Source of the DNA: Cycas panzhihuaensis | Lineage: Eukaryota; Cycadophyta | DNA length: 64,000 nt | Direction of reading: 5' to 3' | Assembly (NCBI GenBank): GCA_023213395.1 | Contig: CM041465.1 | Coordinates: forward strand, 193,199,741 to 193,263,740 | In this document: positions 10,966 through 22,044 of the stretch, piece after piece | Layout: each line of letters starts with the position of its first letter | How positions within the stretch are numbered: the first letter of the stretch is position 1 | The notes under the pieces: generated by a model | What the model saw: the letters and a program-made list of their open reading frames with translations, nothing else | The model's database searches: none | Told to the model about the DNA's origin: nothing | Program-made: the position numbers and the translations under genes

Positions 10966-11239
10966 AAACCTCTTGTAGAGTGATAAAATCTTGATGTTTA
11001 CTATTTTTCAGCTATGCACCTACATAAATCTAAATAAAATCTAAAATATCTTTGTTATTTCACAAATATAACTCAAGAATAAGTAGATCTCTAATAAAAA
11101 AATATATGAATCTGTTGAAAAAACTTGCAGAAAATAAATGTAACCGATATTTCTTACTTATTTAAGTAAATCTGTTGCGAGTGCTATTAGATCTTTCTTA
11201 CTTCTTCAAAAACTTTCAATAATGGATCACAAACATGGC
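10966..11239. other. TR-GAG1 leader next to primer site, no gene seen
   Basis: AT-rich sequence between the tandem repeats and the primer site, with scattered agatct motifs like those near 55200-55330 in TR-GAG2. No coding potential seen. Confidence 0.4.
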
Positions 11240-11251
11240 TTTGATACCAAA
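11240..11251 (-). other. TR-GAG1 primer binding site
   Basis: On the minus strand the bases adjoining the LTR read TTTGGTATCAAAGC, one change from the initiator-Met primer site TGGTATCAGAGC. A second copy of this site lies 42 bp further right, at about 11279-11293 (minus strand TTTAGTATCAGAGCC), inside what I call the LTR. Confidence 0.7.
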
Positions 11252-11694
11252 TGTTGGAAAAATAATGGAGCTAAACTTGGCTCTGATACTAAATGATGAA
11301 ATAAAATGCAAGGAGAATATGGCAACACATAAACTAATCTTTAATACATTAATACTTTAATATATTATTGTTGTATAAACTGAAAACTCATTGTATTCAA
11401 TATATTGTGAGAAGAGATAGCTTTATAAATTTCCAATATAGGTAGTATCTAAAGACACCAGGGTTGCACATCCCTTAATATATATAATTTTAGGGGAGGA
11501 GGGAAACTCCTTAATCCCTAAAATTTAAATTATAATAAAATAATATAAACTTAAAGTAAATGTAACTCAAATTAACATAAACTTACCTTAACTTACCTAT
11601 ACATGTTGAGCACCCACATGTGTAAATTGATGAAGATAAGATGTGCTCCCCCGGTTGGAAGGTGGGAGTAGAGTGATGACTATTAACTCTAATA
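11252..11694 (-). repeat. TR-GAG1 5' LTR
   Basis: Starts tgttggaaaaataat on the plus strand like the LTRs at 51792 and 55343, shares the tctaaagacacca block and the gggagtagagtgatga block near its end, and ends ctctaata where CA is expected. It is about 110 bp longer than the other two LTRs. A 42-bp tandem duplication (11237-11278 and 11279-11320) covers the primer site and LTR tip, so the ancestral LTR edge could be 11294 instead. The following bases tatat may be the target duplication. Confidence 0.7.
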
Positions 11695-12760
11695 TATATA
11701 TTTTTGCTAGACAATGTGATAGGTGAAAAATCTAGAAAAAATACATAACATGTTATGGACTTACAGTCATTTAAGTCACCTACCCAATCTAAATTAATAT
11801 ACCCTGTTAAAGTTAGAGGTTTACTACAAGAATTATAAGTTAGACTATAAAAAATAGTATTTTGCAGATATCAAAGAATATATTTACTGGCTTTCTAGTA
11901 TGATTCATATGGTTTTTGCATATAATATGAACATAAAGTAACATCATAGGATATATCAAGTTAGGTATGTGTTAAATAAATAAGGCTACCTATATAAAGT
12001 TGGATCACACAAGGGTGTGGAAAATGGTTTAGCATTTTCCATGTTAAACCATTTGATTATGTCTAAAATATATTTTGGTTGAGATATGGTTATTTTTGAA
12101 TTAAGTTGGTAAATTTGTAATTCGAGAAAATAATGTAAGAGACCTAGATTGGTCATTCAAATTTATTCATTAAGGTTGTTTTTAGTTAATGAATATTATT
12201 GTTTAAAGATCTGGTGATTATGATATCATCAACATATAGGATTAATATGGTAATATTCTCATTTTCACATTTGAAATAGAGATTTGGATCACTGATACAT
12301 CTAGTGTATCCATTTTGAGCAAGATAATTATCTATTTTTGTGTACTAATCGTGAGGAGCTTGCTTTAATTCATAGATGAATTTCTTTAGTTTACAAACTA
12401 AATTAGGGTTGTTAATAAAACCATGCAGTTGAGTCATGTAGATCTCTTCTTTAAGATCACCATTTAGGAATGCACTCTTGACATCCATTTGATGGATTTC
12501 TTAGCTAAATTTAGTTGCTAGAGCAATAATAGTTTTAATGGTATTCATCTTTTTAATATGTGCAAAGGTTTCATTATAATCTATACCATCGATTTGAGAA
12601 AAATTTTTCGCAACTATGCAAGCTTTATGTTTTTTAACTGCACCTGTTAAATTATATTTGGTTTGATAAACCCATTTACAATATATTTTTCCTTAGTGGA
12701 AGATGAACAAGATTCCAAGTTAAATTCTTATTTAAAGTATAAAATTTAACTTGCATGGCT
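11695..12760 (-). pseudogene. C2 reverse transcriptase and truncated RNase H
   Basis: On the minus strand: GIDYNETFAHI near 12600, [19 protein letters not shown] near 12470, [16 protein letters not shown] near 12370, the catalytic LYVDDIII near 12230, GSLIYLTHT near 11990 and then the RNase H start (WVGDLNDCKSIT near 11790) ending LSSKN at about 11710. Here the coding sequence stops against the TR-GAG1 LTR. The RT catalytic box is intact but stops occur (for example after TKFS and in APHD*Y). The RNase H is missing its second half in this window. Confidence 0.85.
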
Positions 12761-13130
12761 TCCTGCCATACAAGATTGTTACTAGCTTGTTTAAAAGTTT
12801 TAGGATCATTGTTGGCCATTATTTTAGCCATTAATGTATAGTTAGCATATAATTTTTGAGCATGTATTCTCTTGGTATATGAAGGTTTACCTATATCAAA
12901 TCCAACATCAGAAAATATTTTATTTACCTATAAAGGCTGTTTATTTGTAACTATTTCATAGTTATAGGTTGAGATGAAAAACTAGCTTAAGAAGAAGGGT
13001 CTATTATGGTTGATTCTGATAAAGTCCAATTCTGGACTTGTGTGGATAATGATTCTATAGTCTTAGGGTCAACTTGTTTTTCAAAGGAGTCAACCAAATA
13101 GGTGTTGGCTAATAAATTCTCAATAGGAAG
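12761..13130 (-). other. C2 integrase to RT linker
   Basis: Degenerate frames between the integrase tail and RT. Fragments on the minus strand resemble the variable linker of copia polyproteins, but no conserved motif is readable. Confidence 0.4.
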
Positions 13131-13954
13131 TTATACATAAGTGGAGGTTGAAGAAGATCCTTCTTTATCAAATATTGTGTCATGCAAAATTAAAATTTTA
13201 TATGTGACTAGATCTAAAAGTCTGTAAGCTTTACTTTCTTTGCTGTATCTAACAAAGATATATTTTTGACTTTTAGGATCTAGTTTCTTGCGTTTTTCTT
13301 TAGGAACATGTCTCCACATAGTACTTCCAAAAATTCTCAAATGTTTAACTTAGGGTTTTCATCCATACTACTTTTTTTCTTAATGTTTTGTAAAGATTTA
13401 CTAGGTAAACATTTTAAAAGATAGTTGGAGCAGGTAATTACTTCTGCCCATAACTTTAAGTTAAGACTTTTTGCATGTAGCATGCATCGAGTCATTTCGA
13501 CAAGAGTATGGTTCTTACATTTAGCAACACTATTTTACTGAGGAGTACAGGTAATAGAATGTTGAAATTGAATTTTGTGCTTCTTACAAAAAAAGGTGAA
13601 TTTACCACTTAGGTATTCTTTGGCATTATCATATCTAAAAATTTTAATTTTTAAGTTTGATTGATTTTATACAAGTGTTTTAAATTCATTGAAGATGTTA
13701 AACACTTAATTACGAGTCTTGAGTATGTATACCCAACATTTTCTCAAAAAATCATCAATAAAAGTGATAAAATAATAATATATAGAATATGAAGTTACAT
13801 GGAATGGTCGACACATATCAGAATGAACAAGTTCAAGTGGAACTTTTGCTCTGAATTGAGTCTTATATGGAAAAGGATCTATGTGTTGCTTACCTGTTAT
13901 GTAAGCTTTGTAGATACCATAAATAATATTTAGGGTAAGAAGACCATGAACCAT
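13131..13954 (-). pseudogene. C2 integrase (third catalytic residue changed)
   Basis: The N-terminal frame 13954-13706 holds LELVHSDMCRPF (first catalytic D kept) and FITFIDDFLRKCWVYILK. Further on I read RYDNAKEY near 13615 (second D kept) and NSVAKCKNHTLVEM near 13525, where the usual NGVAERKN has lost its catalytic E to K. The C-terminal part at 13340-13131 has MRIFGSTMWRHVP and YSKESKAYRLLD, typical of copia. Separate frames show that indels and stops break the domain. Confidence 0.85.
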
Positions 13955-13972
13955 GTCATGTTTTTTCAGGTA

Positions 13973-14473
13973 TTAAAGTTTGCCATAATTAGTATAGCCA
14001 AATCGTACATGCCATAATTTACTGACTAAGACAGATTTGGCTATAAAAACACTAAATAACTTTGTTTTAGTATTTTGTAAACTAGTTAAACTATAGAGAC
14101 CTATTTTTTTATCAACAGGTCTAGAGAAAATAGGTTTGAATTTATTTAATAGTTCTTTAATAATAAATTTATCTTTCCATAATTCGACAATAAGATTTTT
14201 CTGGAAGATTTGGTAAACAGAAAGAAGATTTGGTAACAAACTAGGTAGGTAGAAGACATCTTTGATTGAACTGTCTTTTAAAGTGACATCATCTGATCCT
14301 TTTACTTTAAGTTCAAATCCACTTCCAAAAGAAATATCTTCTTTAGAGTTAGTATCAGATTGATAAGTGGATACATTTTTCTGGTGTCCTGTCATGTGAT
14401 GGGAAGCACAAGAGTCAAGGATCCATTGAGGTGATTGATTATATGAAGCAACAAATGCAGAAGCTGTTACCAT
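13973..14473 (-). pseudogene. C2 protease and pre-integrase region
   Basis: A 166-codon frame with QWILDSCASHHMTG (catalytic DSG changed to DSC), LPSLLPNLLSVYQI (conserved protease strand) and, near its end, LWHVRFGYTNYGKL, the conserved LWHxRxGHxxxxxL segment before the integrase zinc site. In function it would cut the polyprotein. The histidine in GH has become tyrosine, and the glycine of the active site is cysteine. Confidence 0.85.
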
Positions 14474-14499
14474 TAAAGAATGACTATAGGATTGAAGTC

Positions 14500-15466
14500 A
14501 AAATTGTGATTAGGATTGCAGTCCCTTAGAAGCTTTCCAAGCTTCTGAAGCTATTCTACTTTTTCATATGTCAATAATGTGGCATTTTTTATGGCAATAG
14601 GTACAACTAATGTTCTAAGAAGGATTAATAGTGTTCCATTTTGGAAGAGATTATTTAGAGGTATTTTGATATTTAGGTGGACCAAAATATTTAGTATTAT
14701 TTTGAGAACTATGAAGAGGACCTTTCTGAGGTTTCTAGAATTTTGGATTACTATTAACATTGTTATGATATTTGGTTTTATTTTGAGGCTTAGATTTGCA
14801 AAAGAAATCCTGCAAATGATCTTTTAACTTTCCTATTTGAATTAACATTATTTGATGTTCTATCAATTGGTCTGTCAACTGATTAAAAGTTATTGGAGGA
14901 TTACCAGCTTGTTGTTTGGCATCCTTGAAAAGATTAAAATATCTTGGTAGTTTTTTTATCGCAAGACGAATGAGCATATCATCATCTTTAGCATGCATGA
15001 CTATTTGTTCTTCATCACCTACTTTAATTTTAGTTTTAATACAGTTACCTAGATCTTTATTGATTAGTTGAATTTTGGATAAAAACTCTTCAAATTTAGA
15101 AAAATCATCATAATTAAGGTTATACAATTGATATTCTAGGACAAGCAATTGATGTGTGTCGACCTTATCATATTTCTTCTTAAGAGTATTCCAGATAGTG
15201 GTTAGATCGTTTGTATCAGAGAACTACCAACTGATTTCTGGTGAGAGTGACGTCAAGATGGTGCATAGGGCTGCATCAGAGTTCATCAGATATACTATAT
15301 GGCTTTTCGAAGTTGCATCTTTTGGTTTTTTGAATTCACCTATTACATATCACCATATCTTTTATTGTTTAAGCTGATAGGAAATGTGATTCCTCCAGTC
15401 AGCATAGTTTGAGCTAGTTAAAACTGGAATTAGAACGTAGGTGGTTGTCCTTGGAATTTGTACCAT
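14500..15466 (-). pseudogene. C2 gag with zinc knuckle (broken)
   Basis: The start is the ATG at 15466 (MVQIPRTTTYVLIPVLTSSN), followed by YADWRNHISYQL, the usual YxxW gag opening. The conserved middle follows (TIWNTLKKKY near 15190, then LPRYFNLFKDA near 14940). The knuckle is readable as CTYCHKKCHIIDI near 14590, with the GH glycine changed to C and the last cysteine lost. There are stops in the first 100 codons and a frameshift near 14740. The open part 15148-14735 covers the second half of the capsid domain. Confidence 0.85.
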
Positions 15467-16123
15467 ATTGAGAATTGTAAATGATGATTAGAAGTTTATT
15501 TGAGTCAGAAGATTTGGAAAATCAAGACAAATAAGTATAGGTGATAAAAGTCACATAAAAAATTACTAAACACCAGAGTAATCCTATTAACATTTCATAA
15601 ACATGTTTGATAAGAAACTGAAATTCATTGATATTTGTTTGGATACCCTTCCCCTAGAGCAAAAGAATTAAATATTCCCCTTTTCAAAAAAAAATTATAT
15701 TAATAGTCCCCTTATTGCTGTTAAAGAATTAATTATTTGTTCAATCATAAGCAAAAATAGTTAAGTGTTTATTTGAAGACTTAAAAAAATACTTTATAAA
15801 CTAATAATTAAGAGTATTTAGATTCTCTTTTGATTATTTTGAGAAGACAATAGATATGAATGAGTTATTAAAAAAGACTTTTGACTAACTATTAATAATT
15901 AACTAGTTTTATAACAAGTAATAGTTTGTAAAGATTATTATAGTCTTCCACAATTTTAGAAAAATAATAATGATTTAAGATACAAAAAAGAAAAAGCATG
16001 TAGCATTATTTAAAGGGTATATTAATTTGATTAAAAAAAAAGGAAAAGAGATTTGATTTATTGATTCAAAACAAAAAAAAAAAGATTTTAAGTATTAACA
16101 AATCAAATATAATAAAGGGGGTT

Positions 16124-16240
16124 TAATTTTAACATTAAAGTGTAGTAGGTGGGGAACTAATTTTAACATTAAAGTGTAGTAGGGGAAGGGTTAACTTTAA
16201 TTATTAAAATGTAATAGAGGGGTTAATTTTAATTACCCTA
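16124..16240. repeat. 32-34-bp minisatellite, four copies
   Basis: The landmark taattttaac or its variants starts at 16124, 16158, 16192 and 16224, and copies share attaaagtgtagtagg. They form a G-and-T/A-biased tandem array in the C2 leader. Confidence 0.8.
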
Positions 16241-16254
16241 AGTTTAGTTTGAAA

Positions 16255-16257
<3 letters not shown>

Positions 16258-16285
<28 letters not shown>
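16258..16285. repeat. AT dinucleotide microsatellite
   Basis: About 13 alternating AT units. A second array lies at 16401-16424. Confidence 0.9.
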
Positions 16286-16400
16286 AATGGGGGTGTTTTT
16301 AAATTAAGTCTAATTAAAAAATGGGAGAGGAATGCCATTAAAAAAAAGTGTTTTAATTAATTTGATAATTATCTTAAGATTGATTAGGTTTGATTTGAAT

Positions 16401-16424
16401 ATATATATATATATATATATATGG
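16401..16424. repeat. AT dinucleotide microsatellite
   Basis: About 11 alternating AT units, 120 bp from the array at 16258. Confidence 0.9.
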
Positions 16425-17664
16425 AGGGGGGTAGGCCAGCGCAGACCCAACAGAATTATTGTCTTTATAAAAGAAAATTAATTTAAAATGTAATTTGGGG
16501 TTTGAGGGGGGGGAAGAGAAGAAACCCTACCTATTAATCTTCTCCGTGGTGGCACCTATATGTTCAATCTTCATCTGGTTTATAGGAGTGACGGTGAGAC
16601 ATTATAGCTCGATAGAGGATCCGATATAGTCTTTAGGGTTCTAATGTACTATCATCCTCAATGTGCATTAGACAAACAGAGGCACAAAGGGAAGTGAACA
16701 CAGTACTCAAAACGAACAAAGAGAGCATCAAGAGCTACATGGGGCTTATAGGCAGCGGGCCATGGTGGGGAACATGCATCAACATGAGTGATGTCTAACC
16801 CTAGCTAGGGTTTCTTTAATAAGAGTAGAGGTAACATGCACAATATCTATGTAGAGATTCTTCTGTTACTCGTTCTTAAACAACAGGATTAATCTTAACA
16901 GGTGAACTACCTCAGGGAGATTACATAGAGCTACGTAGGAAGTGGTATGGATACCACTTGGATCATTTTGAGAAGAAGCACAAGAAAGAGGCTCATCAAG
17001 TCCACAAGCGAGCTGCCCTTACCCTACCCTTTGGGTATCAAGGGTAAGATGTTTATAAAGAAGTGATATGTTAAGAAAGCCTTAACAAAGAAAACACTTG
17101 CTATGCATGAAGAAAAGACAAATATATGTAAAATTCATGATAATATTTAGGAAGGAGCAGTGCTTGCATACTTGCTAGAATGAGGATTAGCGTGAAGCCA
17201 TGACATCATCAAGTCTGTAGTAGTCTCTTCAAGAATTTAAGGTCATAGTAGTTATGTGACCCCACTCAACCATCTGAGGCTCTCCTACGGTCTCGCAGGT
17301 TGAGCTGTTAATCTTGGAAAGGCGCCAAACACCTAGTGTAGGCTAATGGTGCTCAACAGTAATTAGGGCAATAGTAGCATAATGGGTCTTCAGTTTTTAG
17401 GAATAAGCCTACCAATCTTGTTTGTACTGCAAAAGAAAAGACTAAAAATATCTCCTCTGTCACCAGTCATCATACTAGAGCCACATCTTTTTTTTTTTTA
17501 ATGGCTTTATAATAACAGATTTCATTGCAAATCTCATAAATGAGAACCATGAGCCAAGAAAATAGACAATCACACTATCACAACAACAAACCCTTATAAG
17601 AAAACTGGTAGACTTGTAGAATGGATAACCTAATGACTAACTCATTTTCTTTCAAGGTTGACCC

Positions 17665-17676
17665 GCTATGAGACCA
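17665..17676 (-). other. C2 primer binding site (diverged)
   Basis: On the minus strand TGGTCTCATAGC, two changes from the initiator-Met site TGGTATCAGAGC, touching the LTR. Confidence 0.65.
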
Positions 17677-18132
17677 TGTTAAAAATAGGTATTATTTACA
17701 GTATTTTTACCCTGAAATAAAAGACATAGAATACACATAAATAAACATTACACAGATACACATGATGTGGTAGGTGGAAAACCCCTTCTGCGGAAGAAAA
17801 ACTACCTCTCTAATTTAAATATTTATTGACTTCAAAACTTTGCATGAAACCTTGACAAGAATACCCTCTACATACATACATAAACTAGCCTTTAAAATAG
17901 GCTTATGATAGCCTCCTAGATTCTTGGAACTAATTCCTAGAATCTAGGAAAGGCTATTTGAAGAATGAAAGGTTTGTTGAAATAGGCAGTTGCAAATTTC
18001 AGTGACCTTCACATAATAATTAATGATTAACATAGACTTTATAAAACTGAACCTTTACATCACTTAAATTCACATTTACACATGTGATCAAAAGATAACA
18101 TTAACATAAAACTAACATTAATATTCCTAACA
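17677..18132 (-). repeat. C2 5' LTR
   Basis: 456 bp bounded by tgttaaaaatagg and attcctaaca, so it has inverted TGTTA and TAACA ends. It adjoins the primer site on the left. No second copy is in the window, and the assignment to C2 rests on orientation and position. Confidence 0.7.
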
Positions 18133-19528
18133 CCAGCTAATTTGGCCCTCTTATTCTCTATGATCAATTTATATTAAATAGTTATTGGCTTTGTTTATCT
18201 TCTAATTTTTGCATACATAAGAGTATTTTATATCGGTATTAAATCTCATTTATATGTACCCAATAAGTTTGCTACAGATTTTTACATCAAAAGAGGCCTA
18301 AGCTAATGATTGTTTAAAAATATTCACCCTATTTCAACCATTTGCAAAAAATGATATTCCATTTACTTCATTTGGTAGCTCTATTAACCATATTCATTCA
18401 TGTCATTTGACTTATTTGGGGATTTGTTCATACAAATTAGACTAGTGTCTATCATTGAATCTTGTTTAACCAGTGCTTTCTGTCCATTCTCCTTTGTTCT
18501 GAATATATACAAGTAGAAGCATCCTTTTGTGCACTCACCATTTGTTCATACTTGTGATTCAATCTATCTAGACCTATATTATCTCAGTAACCATTGCTTA
18601 CCCCTCACTTGGGTTGCCTAGGTCTTGTGCCTCCACTCATGATAGATTTTGCTCTCTAGCATGACTTAGTAGATCCTAACCATATCTAGTGTGGTTTGGT
18701 GCATTGTTCATCAAGCATTTTCACTCACTTGTCACTCAACTTCCCTTATTCACTACTATTGTTGGGCTTGTACTAGCTTGGAACTAGGTCTACATGAAGC
18801 TTATTCATCTTCCCATACCTTATGGGAGTCACTACAGTGATCCTTGAGCAGATCTCAATCTTTAACACTCAATTTTGATTGAGTTTCCTCACTCTGCATT
18901 CACTATTTTTTTTATAAAATCATGTGTAACTATATCATATCATTGTGTGTGTGTATATATATATATATATATGTATATTATAGAGTTTAATTTAATCAAA
19001 TTAATTTGGAATCTTATTATAAGTTTGCTAGCCCCTTCCTTGTCCAATGGGTAATCACATGGAGTAGCCTAATACTAGGGGCTCATCAGCCAAGGGGGCC
19101 TAAGCCCATTATATTTCAATTTGTATTACTTAAGAGGGACTACTCACTATTTCTATGATATCTCTATGATGGGTTCCAAACCATAAGATTTGTCAAAATC
19201 CTAACTCAAACTTGTATAGCCTAGAGTTATTTTTAGACCTATTTAGATAGAATTGTAGGGATTTTAAATCTGTTAAAGTTGACCCTTCTTTGTGTGTCTT
19301 TTTAAGTCATATTTCACTAACTCAGGACTTATTTCACATATTGCAAAGAGTTTTTTCTATTGTTTGATGTTCACATTCATCTTATTAGCTATTCTATCTA
19401 ATTTTTGGCTAACATTTATATTGCATTATGGTTATAGGTGCCTTATTTGTGCAAAGAAGGCTACTCTTATCTTCAAGCATGGCCCCCTCTTTGAGCATTC
19501 TAAGCCATACCTTTTATGATTTATTTAC
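18133..19528. other. Intergenic or unidentified repeat, no gene seen
   Basis: About 1.4 kb between C2 and G0 with no credible coding frame. It contains a GT/AT microsatellite at about 18943-18974 and otherwise AT-rich sequence. It may be relict of an older element in which C2 and G0 inserted. Confidence 0.4.
18943..18974. repeat. GT then AT microsatellite
   Basis: A short run of GT followed by about 10 AT units. Confidence 0.85.
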
Positions 19529-21905
19529 TCTTTCACCAAAATCATGCCCTTGATTGGCTCTTGTATGTTTTTATGAATTTCCTTATTTAATCATAGGTGT
19601 GTTTCTTGTAAATAAAACTATATTTTATGTTGAAAAGGTATAATGATATATATTTATTGATTTTATATGATTTGGGTGAAATGTTATTATGGATTTGTGG
19701 AATAATTAATGTTTGGATGATGATGAGTGTATTTTATAGCTTGCATATATGGATGAATGAAACTATAATGTTAAAATCTTTCCCTAATCCATTCCAATCT
19801 ACTTTTTCTTTTGGAAAATATTTTTGTTCTTGTTTTCCCTTGATTCTTATATTTTAGCTATTAATTTTCTATGTTTTGGGGCTTGTGTTTAATTTGTCAA
19901 TTCTTCTAGGCTATGTTTTCTCCTTGCTGAAGCTTTTTTTCTTCAAATTTTGGTAATACTCTAAGTTTTATTAAAGTTTATTTGTTAATTTTTTTATTAG
20001 TTTTTCAATACTACCGAAAATATAACCAATCATATTTTATGTAGAAAGTCATATTTTTTGTTCTATATAAAACATGATCAATTACATTTTATATAGAAAA
20101 TTACATTTTTAACTATTATGCATGCAAAATGTTTTAGTCAAATACATTATTTATTCTCTATCTTTCATATGTTTTTTGCTTAGATTTTATGGTAACTCCT
20201 CCTTCCTCAGCCAAAAACCCCAAAAGCCCTCCATAATTGATAAGAGATTTGTAGTTGCATCTTTTGGCAAGGAATAAAATGGAAAATAAAGAGAATCAAA
20301 TGGAAAAATCTTGGAATTCTCAAAACTTGGACCATTTTAACTAAAATCTAACTTCTAAAGGTGGGTTGAGTCATTCTATCATCTCCAAAATCTTAATCCA
20401 AGCTCTAATACTTTTTCAATAAGTGTGATAATACTTTTCTACATCTCTTTTTTGGTTTGTGAAATATTTTTTTAGCTTATGTTGTTCCTAGTATATCTTT
20501 TACCCTTCTTCTTGGCTATAGCTTATTTGTTTCTAGTTTTAGAGGTTGTTTTCCTTGGAAAGACCTAGGTTGAAAGGTCAACCCTTTATGGGGTCTATAG
20601 GAGATATCTATTAAGAAGAGAACTCTTCCTCTTCTCAACATATATATCTCTTCTCCTCTCATTCTCTATAGTGGTCTTATCTATTTCCAAGATGATGTTG
20701 GTCTTATTCTCCTAGTTTTGGTGGTAGTTCTTTTGTTATTCTTAGTTTTTTCCTTTCTTGTTGCTTATTACAAAGGAAAAATTAAAGAAATATTGGTCAC
20801 TAAGGGGAAGACTAATATCATGAGGCATATATATGGTTGTAAATTTAATGATTTATTGTGGTTTTAATATATTTTTCCCTTGATTTTTTTCTTCCTCCTC
20901 CTTCTTGTAAAAGATGCTTGGTTAGAAAAACGTAAAGAGAATAAACTTTTTATGATAACGTTTACTTTTTTCTTTCTTAGGAGATAGATTAAATTCATGA
21001 TTTTTATGGGTGCATGTTGTTAAAAATATCATGAAATCTTTCTATACTCTTAACTTAGTTTCTTAAATAAATTTCATACATGATGTTCATGGTTGTTTGT
21101 TAGATATACATCTTGTATGGCATCTCTTACAAGATACTTTGATGAGATTTGGATTGCATGTTAAGAATTCACCTTGCATGTTAAAGTTCTTTAGTTTATC
21201 TCCTCTATTTAAAGCCTTTCTACTATTGAAAGTTATAAAAATCTATTAAGTATTATACATGCAAGTGGAATAACCTAAAAGTAGTGTCATACCATCCCAT
21301 GATTCATCTTCCAAGTATGTATGGGTGGCTTCTTTTATAAGTATTATATTTTATTTGAAGTATAAGTTTGTTTGAGGATCTTAAATATACTTTTATCTTT
21401 ATCTTAGATATGATTCATTTTCTTTAAAAATAAAAATAAAAAAAGTGTATGCAGTCCCTTCCTTCTTTATTGAGTTTGAAGAGTAATTTACCTTTCATTC
21501 ATTAGTATCTTATTTATTTTTGCAAGTGTATAATGTTAGATTTGATTACTTTGATCTTTCTTGTAATTGAATAAACCTAAAAGGTTAAAAAGTATAAGGA
21601 GAGGAATAGCAACAAACTAGAAAGCGAAAATAAAAAACATTGTTAATGTAGCTCCAAACTTAAATCTCATTTACTTGATTGTGTAGGCTAGCATATTCTT
21701 TCACCAAGTGTCATTCCTATATCCTAGCCTCTTTCAAACTATCTTTAATTATATAACACAGTCAAGTAGAGACTCCTCCTTAGGAGTTGGACAAAGTTAG
21801 TTCTAGGGTTCTTATAGGTTGACTAATATTTGAATATTCAGTAGAAATAGAAGAAGCATAAAGTCATTAAGAGGTAATTAACCTAAACTGATTCCCAAAT
21901 AACCA
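19529..21905 (+). repeat. G0 5' LTR
   Basis: Starts tctttcaccaaaatc (ancestral TGTTTCA) and ends aaataacca. It aligns through its whole length with 57683-59985 and with 61884-64000, for example at ttttatgttgaaaa, at the block cctcttctcaacatatat, and at gataagtagtttgaagagtaattta-like segments. AT-rich hydrophobic frames inside are not genes. Confidence 0.85.
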
Positions 21906-21911
21906 TCTTTC

Positions 21912-21928
21912 TTGTGACTATACTAGGG
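21912..21928 (+). other. G0 primer binding site, tRNA-Arg type (diverged)
   Basis: Reads ttgtgactatactaggga, close to TGGCGACxxxxCTGGGGA, the tRNA-Arg primer site typical of Tat and Ogre elements and also present in G2. A 6-bp spacer separates it from the LTR end. Confidence 0.65.
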
Positions 21929-22044
21929 AGTTACCTTTTGTTTTTTGTTAGTCATATGCTTTTAAATGATAGAAATAACTCCTTTATCTCAACCAAGAAG
22001 GTCATTGAGACTTTAAAGTTTCCTACCAAACTTTAAACTTCAAC

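Larger units (their letters stand above)
1..11694 (-). mobile_element. TR-GAG1: gag-only LTR retrotransposon, interrupted by C1
   Basis: I read 1-2939 plus 9202-11694 as one minus-strand element whose 3' LTR lies mostly off the left edge. A polypurine-type tract (plus strand ttctccccctc, about 16-26) and a gag relic (1-422) mark its 3' end. An initiator-Met-like primer site (11240-11251) and an LTR (11252-11694) mark its 5' end. The 1-2050 part is a diverged copy of the interior of the complete element at 51792-55677, and the LTR matches that element's LTRs in the stretch reading tctaaagacacca. No pol domain is seen. The right end abuts a copia RNase H reading frame, so the element probably inserted there. 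That both ends belong to one element is inference from shared family and orientation. Confidence 0.55.
15467..17664 (-). other. C2 5' leader, no gene seen
   Basis: About 2.2 kb between gag and the primer site. It holds an AT-rich left half with simple repeats (16124-16240, 16258-16285, 16401-16424) and a more balanced right half (about 16430-17450) with no convincing frame. It is long for a copia leader, so part of it may be an unrecognised insertion. Confidence 0.45.
11695..18132 (-). mobile_element. C2: Ty1/copia LTR retrotransposon, 3' part outside the window
   Basis: Reading leftward: 5' LTR (17677-18132), weak primer site, a long leader, gag, protease, integrase, RT and the start of RNase H, which is cut at about 11695 by TR-GAG1. 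Integrase precedes RT, so it is copia. The rest of RNase H and the 3' LTR are expected beyond the left edge of the window, past TR-GAG1. Proteins are interrupted by stops and frameshifts. No LTR pair is available to estimate age. Confidence 0.8.
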
